Part shown: piece after piece, positions 46,977 through 57,892 of the stretch | How the letters are laid out: each line of letters starts with the position of its first letter | How positions within the stretch are numbered: the first letter of the stretch is position 1 | NCBI GenBank assembly: GCA_965178125.1 | Contig: OZ237765.1 | Location: forward strand, 248,001-312,000 | Source: Bilabrum cf. latius | Taxonomy: Eukaryota > Bigyra: Bicosoecida > Bigyra > Bicosoecida | Direction: 5' to 3' | Length of the DNA stretch: 64,000 nt | Program-made: the position numbers and the translations under genes | Notes under the pieces: model-generated | Seen by the model: only the letters and a program-made list of their open reading frames with translations | The model's database searches: none | What the model was told of the DNA's origin: nothing

Positions 46977-49703
46977 TCAATCTACTGGTAAATCATCATC
47001 AAAACTATCATCAAATTCTCGATCGTCACGGCCGGCCCTCGGTCTGCCGACAGGAACGACCCTTGCACCCCCAGCCCGGTCGAGCCTGCGCATCGCGTTC
47101 ATCTGCGCAGTCACGCCGTGCTGCACTGCCGCCCCGAGCCCGCCCGGCATGCTTCCTCTACCTTGTCTTCGTTGTGCCGCTGAACGCTCAACCGTGGCGC
47201 CCACTCCCTCCACAGGATCCAAAATCTGAGCGAGGCGCTCCTCCGCCTCTTCTTCGTCCAGCTGCTTGGGCGGCTCCTGGCCGCGCGCTCGCCCGCGAGC
47301 AGGCGCGCCAATGCCAAGAGCCCCTTCCTGATCCGCGCCTCCGCCCATTGCGGATCGAATCGCGCTGTGCCCGCGGGGGCCCTGCGCGCCCGCCTGCGTC
47401 TCCGTGTTGAGGGGATGGAACGGGTTGGCTCGCACTTCGTCGTCGAAGCGACGGCCCCCGCCACCCTCCGGCCGAGCATCGCTCCTCATCCTCCTAGCGG
47501 CCTGCAGCCCCGTCGGGTCGGCGCGCGTGGCCTCCTTGGCCGCCAGACCGGAAATGCCCACCTGCTTGCCGTCCACCTCGCCCATCACACGCACCTCCCG
47601 CTGACCCCTCGCCCGCCCGCCCCCGGGCAGCGGCACGGCACCGATCTCATACACCTCAACGGCACCACGCCGATGCAGCAGCTGCGCAGGACCGGAGGAG
47701 CCCGTCTGCCCCTCCTCTGCCTGGGTTGCATCCCTGGCCGCCTTCTTGTTCTTCTTGGCCTGCTTGGCGTCTCGCTTGGCGGCTTTCCTCTCGGCCTTAA
47801 GCTGCTCCCGCATGGCCTTGGCCTCCTTGGCCTCCACCTCTGCCAGTGCGGCTGCCTGCGCCCTCTGGGCCGCCTCATCCGCCTTGAGCTGTGCCTCCGC
47901 CTTGGCCTTGGCTTCCTCCGCCGCCTTGGCGTTCTTGGCTATCGATTCCGGGTCCCCGTAGGCCGCCAGGCCGAACTCCCGGTCCCACTGTGAGCGGGCG
48001 AGCGCTTTCTTGCGCTGCTCCCTCTCCCACGCCCGCCTCTGCCTCTTCTCCCTGCGGCGGGCCCGCACGGCCGGGTCCAGGGTCTCGTCATCTGTGTCGT
48101 CGATGTCGCTATCTGCGGTCGGGTCCGGCTGCCCGGCAGCGGCGGCTGCGGCCCTCTCCCTCTCCCTTCTGGCCTTTTCCTTAGCCTCCTTTTTCTTTTT
48201 CTTCTTGCGGTTCATCTTGCTCTCCACCTGCCCCAGCTCGTCGTCGCTCGAGTCACTCCCAAGGTCACCCACCTCATCGAATGCCTCCTTGGACTCCCCT
48301 TGGATGTCGGACTAGGCCGTTTCTGGCTGCCAATAGTCGGCATTGCGGCCGCCCATCTGAAGAGCGCGCAGCCTGCGCCTGGTCTTGTGACGCTCCGGGG
48401 ACCGCAGCACCATCACGTCTATGAGCAGGATCACAACCATGATCAGACCCGCCGCGCATACCCCGATCACGCCCCAGTCAATCAGAGGTAGGGTGACGGC
48501 CTGGTCCCGGCCTGCTTCCAGCCGAACCGTGACTGCAAGCGGCGGTATGAACAACACGAATGAGGGGAATATCTGCAGCACGTCCAGCCTCCAGCTGGCG
48601 TGGGGAGGGATTGGGCTGTCCAAGTCGAACGACTCGGCCGGGCGACCACTCGCATCCAATAGATCCACTCCTGCTGACGCGCCCGCCGTCCCGCCCGCTG
48701 CGGCCGCTGCTGCGGTGGCCTGCGGGCCCATCCCCCCAGGGGCAGGGGCTACCTGGTTCCCAGATGCGCCGGCGAATCCCCCAGCTGCCGCACCCGCCTC
48801 TGCCCGCTGCCCCATCGGCACGTACCCGGGGGGCGATTTGAAGTCGGGCGAGCACGCGTATATCTTGCACACTCTAGAGTACATGACTTTGTAACAGCCC
48901 GGTCCCGTCAGGCACGCACAGCAGCCAAGAATCCAGGTGCAGCAGCGGAACTTGTCCCCCCAGCGCCTGAACTTGAAGTCGGCCCTGCGCTGGGCCGATA
49001 GGTCGAACATCCAGAAGAAGAAGCCCGATCCCAGGCACAGCAGCACGTACAAGAAAACGGTCAGCCCCACCGTGGTCTGGAGGGGTTCGTTGTCCACGCG
49101 GTTGTAGTCGACGCCGGCCGTGCAAATATATGCTGCTGCCAGCGACGGGTACAAGGCAATCACCATCGCTGGAGTTGAAAACGCCGCTCCTCCAGACAGG
49201 CAGTACGATGTGCAAATTCCCGAGACTACTATAGCCGCCAATATGATCAACAGAAGCGCTGTACCCGAGTAAAAATAGCCCGGAAACCTACGTGCGTCTA
49301 GTGAAACAGCCGTAGTATTCGATCGAGGGTTCGATATTCCTTGTGTAGCGGCAGATACACACACTACTGCAACTAACTCGGTATCATCAAATAATAGGGG
49401 TAAGTTTGCTGTTCGACCGACCACAAATTCTTCGTTCTGGCTGATCGAGCAGGTAGGCTAAAAGTCGGCGTGCCTGTATGAATAGACGATTCGAACGTCA
49501 CCAAATTGAACCCCCCTTGCAACTAAATCATCTTCGTCCACCTTAATTTCTGCCCTTATCGGCAGGTAGGAACCATCGTTCCAGGTGATTGTCGGAGAAA
49601 GCGGCGCTGTCTGCCCGCCGAATTGCCCGTTGGCGACGTCGACAGATAAGGCTGCAAGCAGGACAGCCACTCTTAATCTGACCCCATACTGCCTGAACGC
49701 CAT
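46977..49703 (-). CDS. Multi-TM protein of unknown family, tandem paralogue A
   Basis: 908 residues, no intron, ATG 49703 to TGA 46979-46977, with TAGs at 49460-49458 and 48314-48312. Layout: signal peptide, short extracytosolic domain (ITWNDGSYLPIRAEI...DVRIVYSYRHADF...TCSISQ), TM, a Cys/aromatic multi-TM block (about four helices) with a CCACLTGPGCYK motif, a Gly/Ala-rich linker, a DSPIPPHASWRLDVLQ motif, two more TMs, then a long basic/acidic coiled-coil tail with poly-Lys (SDDELGQVESKMNRKKKK) and an acidic end. Paralogue B has the same layout. Both TAGs align with CAG in B: HADFxPTCS versus HAGFQPTCS, and five residues after DYWQ. No known family recognised. It lies 148 bp from RPL21 on the same strand. 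Confidence 0.85.
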
Positions 49704-49888
49704 GTAGCTAACCAATTGTAAACACGGATCTGATCGGAAAAGGCTCCAAAGCCCGTCGCGAGAGTGGAACGCCTCAACGCCAACAAGAGCGACTTGCGGT
49801 CGCAACCGGCGGTCGCAGGTTGGGTGTTCACCTTGCTCCTCGGCATACTGCCCTCTTACAGTTTAAAATAATGCGCATAATCGTATAA

Positions 49889-52447
49889 TCACGTCTCAAG
49901 CTCAGCTAGATCGTCATCCAGGCTGTCAAGCTCCCACTGCTCATCATCAATGCCGCTCGACTGGCCTGACGGCACGATGGCCGCTCCACCCTGCCTCGCA
50001 AGGCTCCGCATCGCGCTAGTCTGCATGTTGACACCCTACCGCACGGCAGCCTCAAGGGTCATATTGGAGCCTCGCCCGCTTTCTCGTCTTCGGGAGGCCC
50101 ATTTCCCCACAGTGGCCCCCACCCCCTCCATGGGGTCCAAGATGTGCGCCAGTCGGTCCTCCATGTCCTGGGCCACGGACGGGTCGTGCTCCGATCGAGC
50201 GGTCCAAGCCGCTCGGGGCGCGGCGGGTGGTTTACCTCGAGAACTTACCTGCTTGCTTCCTCTGGCCTGCCGCTGCCGCCGGTGCCCTCGCATGGCCGTG
50301 GTCGTGCTCGGGCCGGGGGACCTGGGAGTGCCCATGAAAGTGCCCCTGCCCTTGCTCCTGCCTCTGCCGCTGCCTCTCGAGTATTCGCTCAATAAATCAA
50401 GTTGACTGCCGGGTTTTCCTCCGCTGAAACTGTGTGCCGAGGAACTGCTGCCCCCGCTCACGAAGACGCTGCTGGCATCCCGTGGCGTGCCATCTGCTGT
50501 GCTCGCTCCAGCCGAACCGCCCGCCAACGGTAGGTGCAGCGGATTCTCCCCAGCAGAGTTGTGCGGATATTTGGCGCTTGCAGCCTCAGTACCGCTGGAT
50601 GCGGACGCTGCCTCGGTATGCTTGCCACCGTTCGACTCTTTACCAGAAGTCTGGCTCTGCTCAGCGGCGAGCACCTGCGAGAATACGTTGGTCGCCGCCT
50701 GCCTCCTGTCTTGCACGTCTTGCTGCCACTCGATCGCCTTGGCTTGCCCTAACTAAAGCCTCTTTAGGGTCTCAGATTTTGTCTCTGGTGCGCCGTATCC
50801 TCCAAGCCCGTACTTGCGGTCCCATTGCTTCCGAGCAAGTGCTTTGCTCCGCTGCTCCTTGATCCATTGTCGCCTCTCGCGCTTCTCCTTCCGGCGGGCG
50901 ACCAGAGCAGGATCGATGTCTTCATCTATTGTGCTGTCAGTGCTCAGCGATCCTTCCTGGTCGGGCTGAAGCCTCTTTTTCTCCTTTTCTAGGAACTTTT
51001 TCCACGCCCTCTCGCGATCGCCGGCGGTCTTCTTCTTCTTCTTTTTCATCTTGTTCCGGTTTTCTCTCATCTTGCTCTCCACCTGCCCGAGCTCGTCTTC
51101 CGAGGACTCCGATTCTGTCGAGTCCGTGTCTTCCTCCTGCTTCTTGTTTGACTGCCAGTAGTCGACCTCCCTGCCTCCCACCTCCAGGGCACGAAACCGC
51201 ATGCGGCCCTTGTGCCTGTCGTGGGAGGGCAACACAAGCACGTCGATCAGCAAGATAGTGACCATCACCATGCCCACCGCACACACCCCAATCACACCCC
51301 AGTCCGCCATCGGCATTGTCACTGCCCAGTCCCTCCCCGCCTCGATCCGAATGGCCATGATGAGAGGGGGCACAAACAGCACCATAGAGGGAAGCACCTG
51401 CAGCACGTCCAGCCTCCAGCTCGCGTGGGGAGGGATGGGGCTGTCCAGGTAGAACTGCTGGCGCAGGTCTATGGTCACTGTCCCCGTGACTGGTGCGGCG
51501 GTGGTGGTCCCCACGGCGGGGGCTGGGGCCACGGCGGGAGCAGCCGCTCCAGTTGCACCGCTGGCTGAGCCGGTAGTTGCTATGATCTTTGGGATGTATC
51601 CCGGCGGTGCTTTGTAGTCGGGAGACAGGCAAGGTATCAAGCATACCCTAGAGTACATGATTTTGTAGCAGCCAGGTCCCGTTAGGCAGGCGCAGCAGCC
51701 GATGACCGTCGTGAACGTACGGTACATGTTGTCCCACTCGTGGAAGCGGTAGTCAGCGCGCCGCTGGGCGGGAAGGTCGACCAACCAGAAAAACAAACCG
51801 GAAAGTATGCATAATACGACGTATGCAAACACTGAAAGAGCGACCGTGTTCAGCATTGGCTCATTTCCCGCTAGTTCAAAGTCCAACCCAGTAGCGCAAA
51901 GGTAGGCGGCCGAAATTGAAGGATACACAGCAATCATAAAGGACGGCGTCGAGAAAATTGCACCTCCTGGAAAGTTATACGATGTGCATAATCCAGCGAT
52001 CACCACCGCTCCGAGGGCGATGACCAGCAGCGCCGTCCCCGGAATGAACAGACCAAAGAAACGGCGAGGCCGGATGGTTGCTGTCGTGGTGTTTGACCTC
52101 GGACTCATAAAACCTTCCGCAACAGATGAGACGCAAACAACGGCTGCAAGCTCGGATGCATCAAATAGCAAAGGCAGCTGTGCGGTCTTGCCTAACGCGA
52201 ACTCCTCGCTCTGACTGATTGAGCAGGTAGGCTGGAATCCCGCGTGTTTGAATGAGTAGACGATTCGAACGTCACCTTCCTGTAGGCTGCTGGTTAACAT
52301 GTCATCCGGATGAACACGAATGCTTGCACGGACGGGCACGAACGAGCCCTCATTCCAGGAAATCACGGGCGGAAGTGGGCTTCCATCCACAATACTCGCC
52401 AACCAAGTCAGTACGATCGATAACAATGCCCCCAGGGGCAATGCCAT
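49889..52447 (-). CDS. Multi-TM protein of unknown family, tandem paralogue B
   Basis: 852 residues, no intron, ATG 52447 to TGA 49891-49889, with TAGs at 50755-50753 and 50038-50036. Signal peptide, extracytosolic domain (VISWNEGSFVPVRASI...DVRIVYSFKHAGFQPTCSISQ), multi-TM block with CCACLTGPGCYKIMYSR, linker, DSPIPPHASWRLDVLQ, two TMs, and the same SEDELGQVESKM plus Lys-rich coiled tail ending ILDPMEGVGATV and a C-terminal acidic stretch. The second TAG lies in AAVRxGVNMQ, aligning with His in paralogue A (AAVQHGVTAQ). The gene is head-to-tail with A, 185 bp apart, indicating tandem duplication; divergence is moderate, so it is not recent. Function unknown; the architecture suggests a membrane receptor or tether with a cytosolic scaffold. 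Confidence 0.85.
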
Positions 52448-53018
52448 CCGTTTTAATCGTTTTGGAATTTGGACTACCCAACCCCAGTTCACAATGAGGT
52501 CGTTGAGTGGCTGATCCGCTGCAGGCTGCAGCAGCGTGACGTGACGGCCTACAGTGCGTTGCATATTGCACAGTGGCGCGTCGTCTCGCGCTGCGATGGC
52601 TCGCACCTGCAGCTGCCGTTGTCCATGGGCAATCCCTCAGTACTCGGCTGCTTGGTCACGACATCTACACTCTTGGCTTAGAGTAAGCTCTTGATACAAG
52701 CTGCACGTGGTGCCCATTGGACCCGCTGGACCACCTTGTCCACCATTACATTCCACGAGTACGGGGAGTGTCCATGAGCTGGTAGGTCAGACGTAGATCT
52801 CTTATATTTTGCAACGATAAGAAAGCTGCTTTCCAACTCGGCCTCGAGCACCCTGAACATCGCTGGATGGATGGTCGCCATGGGCCTACCCCACATGATG
52901 CGATTCGTAATAATTGGTCGCAAGACACGCACCCGGCAGACCCGCCGGTCAATACACGATGTAGGCGACCTAGCTTACTTCTACGACTGTGCAGCCGAAC
53001 AAAGTAGTAGGCCGTTTT
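52448..53018. other. Divergent promoter region
   Basis: 571 bp between the starts of paralogue B and the secreted hydrolase. The paralogue B frame is open upstream to 52606 but ATG 52447 heads a good signal peptide. No RNA gene or specific regulatory site identified. Confidence 0.5.
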
Positions 53019-55784
53019 ATGTCACGCCTCTTGCTAGTTGTAGCTATGAGCGTTCCAGTCGTGGCGGCGACGGTTTCAATCGGATCTAGCAGAGTGTCAA
53101 GGATTGAGATTGATAGAAATCGTCAGTACCGGATAAAGCAGTATCAATTTAAAAGTGGCATAGATGGTGTACGGCAAAGCACGAGCGTAGCTTGGGAGCC
53201 GCGTGATCTCGAGGTGAGCTTCATGCTGGCTGGCACCAGCCAGTTGACGATCCCGTTCGGGCGGGATGCACGGGGTTAGCGGGTATCGGACTCAATAAGC
53301 ATATTTTTAGATGGGATTCCTATCATTGGGCGGGATAAAGCCACCAGTTGCGTAGCAGAAAGGGGCCGTACCAGATGTAGCACCACGGTCCCATGGCAGA
53401 CAATGCGTCCGGGGGAGCACGTTGTGGCGGTGTATGCAGTACTTGACGAAACGAGATCAGGACAGCCAACATTGCACGCATCTCCAGCACATCGAATCCG
53501 GGTCGTCCCCCCTCCCGAACCCGACCAGGCACTCGGGCAGTACAGGAGCATGTGGCCAGCCGTCCCCCCTGCCCAGCCTTCCAGCCCATCCCATGGCGAT
53601 ACAATGGAAGTCACGGACGGGCTGCAACAGTATCGGCTGTACCCGATCGACATGCTCCCTCGATCTGCCGCATTCAACACGTCCCTGTTCCGGGCAGGCA
53701 CCTACGTCACTCTCAACGACGTGATCGCCGCCCAGGCCATGCAAAACATCTCCAAGGCTGCAGGCGAGCACGCCGTGCACACGGTGGAGCAGGTGCTCCG
53801 CTCCGACTCGCTCACCGTTGAAAACGCCACCAAGAAATACGTCCTCAACGACACGATCGTGTACCCCGACCTCCAGTACATGGTGCACAGCAGCTTTTAC
53901 CAGCACCAGCCAGTCCTCGGGTACCCCTGCTTCTACACGGCTAGACAGGGGCAGCCCGGGTACATCCCCGACTGCCCGGGGGTTGCAGCCGCCGCAGCTC
54001 GCAAGGCCGAGTGGATGGTCCAGTCGGGCCTGCAGTTTGCGCTGTCGGATGGAACCAACCGGGGCTCCTGGCCATCGAGTGCTAGCGATGTGCTCCAAAT
54101 GAGACCGGCCGAGGTGTTCGCAGCGCAGTGGGCTGCACTCAGGGAGCAAGGGACCGCCACTCCCGATTTTGGCGTGTGGGCCGCCATCAACGGCAACTGG
54201 ACGCTGTACCAGCAGTACCTGGATCGGATCTACAACGACCCCAAGCTGGGGTCTCTGGTCCCCCGCGCCAGGGATGGTCGCAAGGCGTTCTGGACCGTCA
54301 ACACAATCCGGCCGTGGGAGCGCCTGTCTATCTTCCACCCACCAACAACACAAGAGACGCAGCCGCACGCTCCTTTAGGGATCGGATCAGAAGATCGGAT
54401 CGGGATCGGATCAAAGGGCGCGGGCAGGGTATACCTGGACATCAACCGCACGTCCGCCGAGCACCTTGCCTCAAACGGCGGACGCAACGACGTGCTGGTG
54501 CAGTTCACCTGGCACGCCGAGAACGTGCCCGCCTGGTGGAACGCGAGTCTCAAGGAGAGGCAGGCCTGGACCTACCTGGGCGCCTGCTAGGACACCCAGG
54601 TGGCCCCCGGGGTGCCTTGCGACACTCCCGTGCAGAACGCCACGGCCCTGGGCAAGGTCATGACGGTCAGCGCCAACACCGTTCTAGACTCTGTTCCCTT
54701 TGCGTCTCCTGGGAAGCGCCACGGGCTCGCCCTAAAGTCCCAGTTCCTCTCCGTCTTCCGGCAGCTGGCGACTCCCAGGGAACAAGGAGGCGGCCTGGAT
54801 TTCCTCTTCCTGCCCTCGTGGAACGAATTCAGCGTGATCGCGCAGACGAACCCGTGGAACGTTCCGAACCCCTACTTTTAGGCCATGGGTCTGAAACAGT
54901 TCGATGCGCGCAAGAACGTCATGTTCGTGGACGGGTACGCAGAGGCGAAGAGCAGGACGATTGAGCCCTCGGTGGACGACGGCGGTCGCATCATGGAGGT
55001 GCTCGCCTCCTGCCTCAGGGTCGCAAGAGCGGTGGAGCTGGGGGGCATCGTCGCGCAGGCCGCCATGGGTACCGGCGGTGTGACGAGTGCTGCCGGTTGC
55101 AACGTTGCAGGGGAACCCTGCTGCGAGCACGGCCCTCTGGAGCTGCTCACCGGGGTGTGGTCCTTCGAGCGCTGGGTCAACGGCACCGATGGTGTGACGA
55201 GTGCACACGGTGCGAAGAGCGGGACGCTGCTGGGGGCGGCTCTGACCTCGGAGCCGCGGGAGGCAGGGGCGATCAACGGCACGGAGGGCTGGTCGGAGGT
55301 ATGCGCGTGGTACGGCAGCTTCGGGCAGTTCTGCCGGGACGAAGGGTACATGAGGGAGCAGCCCTATGATCGGATCAAGCGGGGGCCGCTCATGCTCCTG
55401 CCAAACTCAACGGACACTTCGCAAGTCCCATTCCCGACGGTGGCGCTGGTGCGTTGCAAAGGAGCTGCTGCGATGGGCGGAGGTGAGCGCGGAGCAAGTG
55501 CTCCGGCATCGAATATCCCGAGCACGGGCTTCGATTTCGGCCTATAGGGGAATCCCTGGCCACTGGGATGCCGCGGGGGGCAGGAGGACGAGGACTATGT
55601 GCTGGGGATTGCTGCGGCGGACCGGTCTGCGGGCTCTGCATTTCCGAGGCCCTTGCGCAAGTGCGTGCGTAATTCCGTACCGGGGCTGAGTATTGATGGT
55701 CCCGTGGCAGTAACCTATCACGTCATTGACGGCACATGCCTTGGCGGCGACCAGGAAGCTGGCTTGCTTGGGTTCGTGTTTTGA
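53019..55784 (+). CDS. Secreted putative glycoside hydrolase (GH99/GH71-like)
   Basis: 921 residues, no intron, ATG 53019 to TGA 55782-55784, with TAGs at 53277, 54588, 54879 and 55545. The N-terminus MSRLLLVVAMSVPVVAATVS is a signal peptide, then an Ig-like beta domain with paired Cys and a large domain rich in Asn-X-Ser/Thr sites. The C-terminal half has LFLPSWNEFSVIAQTNPW and, after a TAG, MFVDGYAEAKSRTIEPSVDDGG: the WNE...IEP combination seen in GH99/GH71-type TIM barrels, where WNE supplies a catalytic or binding acid. Only this pattern supports the family call; another secreted TIM-barrel family is possible. Three copies of GATCGGATC lie within 40 bp near 54380-54415, and two copies of GTGTGACGAGTG at 55078 and 55192. 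Confidence 0.65.
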
Positions 55785-55985
55785 GTCGAATGAGCGATCC
55801 ATTGCGGCATCACACAAGCTGTACATTCTTCCTGGTAAATTAGTAAGATGTACATCAGGCGAAATCTATGCTCGAAATGGATGCACCGTGAGTGCTAAGA
55901 TTCGTCTCGACCGCTGGTACCGTAAACCGGAATAACAATCGGCCACGGGCGCGTGCATGGAGTGCTTCAGTTTGCTCCAAAAAGC

Positions 55986-57761
55986 ATGCCGCTTCGAGTA
56001 CCTCTCAACAATGTGTAGCTGGAAAGCCTTGCCGAATAGTATGGTACGCCATTCCAGCTGTACGACGAAGTGGGGATCAGGGCGAACGTGCGCAAGCTCC
56101 TGAGCTCCTTCCGAGAGAAGTTTCCCAGGTTTGAGCAGTTCTTCGCGGTAAAGGCACTGCCGAACCCAGCGATCTGCAAGCTTCTTATTGATGAGGGCTG
56201 TGGCCTCGATTGCTCGTCCACATCGGAGCTCTGGCTAGCTCGCAAGCTGGGGGTGCCGGGAAACAAAGTCATGTACACCAGCAACTACACATCGGCCAAG
56301 GACCTGCAGTTCGCCGCCGAGTACGGCGTGATCATCAACCTAGATGACGCTACTCTGGTTGACACCCTGGCTGGCGTGTCCAGCCCGTTCCCAGAGACGA
56401 TTTGCTTCCGCGTGAACCCCGGCCTCGGCCGCACGGACAGCAGCACCAAGTCCAACGTGCTCGGAGGGCCCGACGCGAAGTTTGGCGTTCCCGTGGAGCA
56501 GGTCGTCGACGCCTACCGCAACGCCAAGGCCAAAGGCGCCAAGCGGTTCGGCATCCACATGATGACGGGCTCGTGCGTGCTCAAGGACGAGTACTGGAGC
56601 GAGACGGTCACGAGGCTCTTCCAGGTCATGCAGGAGGCCAGGGAGCAGCTCGGGATCGAGTTCGATTTCGTCAACATCGGGGGCGGGCTTGGCATCCCCT
56701 ACAAGCCCGAGGACGCCACCAAGACGGTGGACCTCGAAGGCCTCTCCGCCAGAATCAGGGCGACGGTGGACGCGGCGCTCGAGGCATCCGGAGCCGGAAA
56801 GGCGGCCGCGGCCGGTTCCGCTGCGGCACCGCGGACACTCCCGGCGCTGTACATGGAGAATGGGCGGTTCATCACGGGCCCGTACGGCTGGCTGGTCACC
56901 CGCTGCAACGCGACCAAGGAGGCCTTCGGGCAGCGGTACTGCGGGGTGGACGCGTGCATGGCTCATCTGATGCGGCCGGGCATGTACGGTTCCTACCACC
57001 ACATCACCGTGCCCGGTAGGGAGGGCAGGGTCACTGTGGCGAAGCTTCCCTCCGGCCCGGGGAGGGAGGCCGACGGCGGTGGTGACGCTGACGGGTGTGA
57101 CGAGTGCGAGCGTGCCCCCCTGAACGTGGTGGGTACCCTCTGCGAGAACAACGACTGGTTCGCCAAGGAGAGGAGCCTCCCGACCGCTGCCGGCAGGGGG
57201 GACCTCTTTGTGATTCACGACACGGGGGCGCACGCGCACTCCATGGGCTTCCAGTACAACGGCAAGCTGAGGGCGCCCGAGCTGCTGATCCGATCCGGTT
57301 CCGCAGGCGAGGCGCCGCGCGTGGAGCAGATCCGCTCCCGCGAAAAGGTAGAGGTGCTGTTCGCGGACACGAGCATTCCGAGCGACATGGGGGAGCAGCC
57401 CGACTTCGGCAGGCCCGTGGCACCCGCAGTCTCCAGCGTGCTGGAAGGCCTCAACATGACGCTGGGTGCGCGGCCGCTCGGCGCGGCCGCGGGGGCCTAG
57501 GGTCCATTGGATGCGAGTGACCCGTTTTGGTGCGCACCCGCGAAAGCCAGTGAGGGCTGGGGTGGTTTCTCGTGGGCCGTCCCCGCGGTGGTGAGCGTGG
57601 CGCTTGGCGTGGGCCTAGTGGCTGGCCTGGCCCTGTCGAGCCCGTCGGGGACCAAGGCGAGCCTCGCTCGGGCGGTGTCCGGGGAGGGAAGACAGGCGGG
57701 TGCCGCTGGGAGCACCTCGGCAGCGCTGCACCGGTTCGGCAAGGGAATGAAGAGGCAGTGA
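55986..57761 (+). CDS. lysA: Diaminopimelate decarboxylase (LysA-type) with C-terminal TM tail
   Basis: 591 residues from ATG 55986 to TGA 57759-57761. TAGs at 56016, 56037 and 57498. The start MPLRVPLNNVxLESLAExYGTPFQLYDEVGI aligns with LysA (LAEQYGTPLYVYD), both TAGs at polar positions. The PLP Lys lies in FFAVKALPNP (Lys56). GGGLGIPY, YMENGRFITGPYG, GTLCENNDWFA and FVIHDTGAHAHSMGFQYNGKLR complete the fold-III decarboxylase and match the DAP rather than the ornithine branch. It catalyses meso-DAP to lysine plus CO2. Beyond the third TAG is an 86-residue tail with a hydrophobic helix (WAVPAVVSVALGVGLVAGLA), unusual for LysA; it would anchor the enzyme to a membrane if the TAG is sense, as elsewhere here. 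The frame is open upstream of the chosen ATG to a TAA, so a further 5' exon is possible. Confidence 0.88.
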
Positions 57762-57892
57762 GCGGACGGGAAGGCGGGCGGAGTCTGGCTCGGTCATGAG
57801 CAAGGTGTACGCGATTGCAGTAGTTCATTTCTTGTACTTTTGAAGTAGATACGGAATCCGGATTCCGGGTGTAAACGTAACAAGCACGTTGG

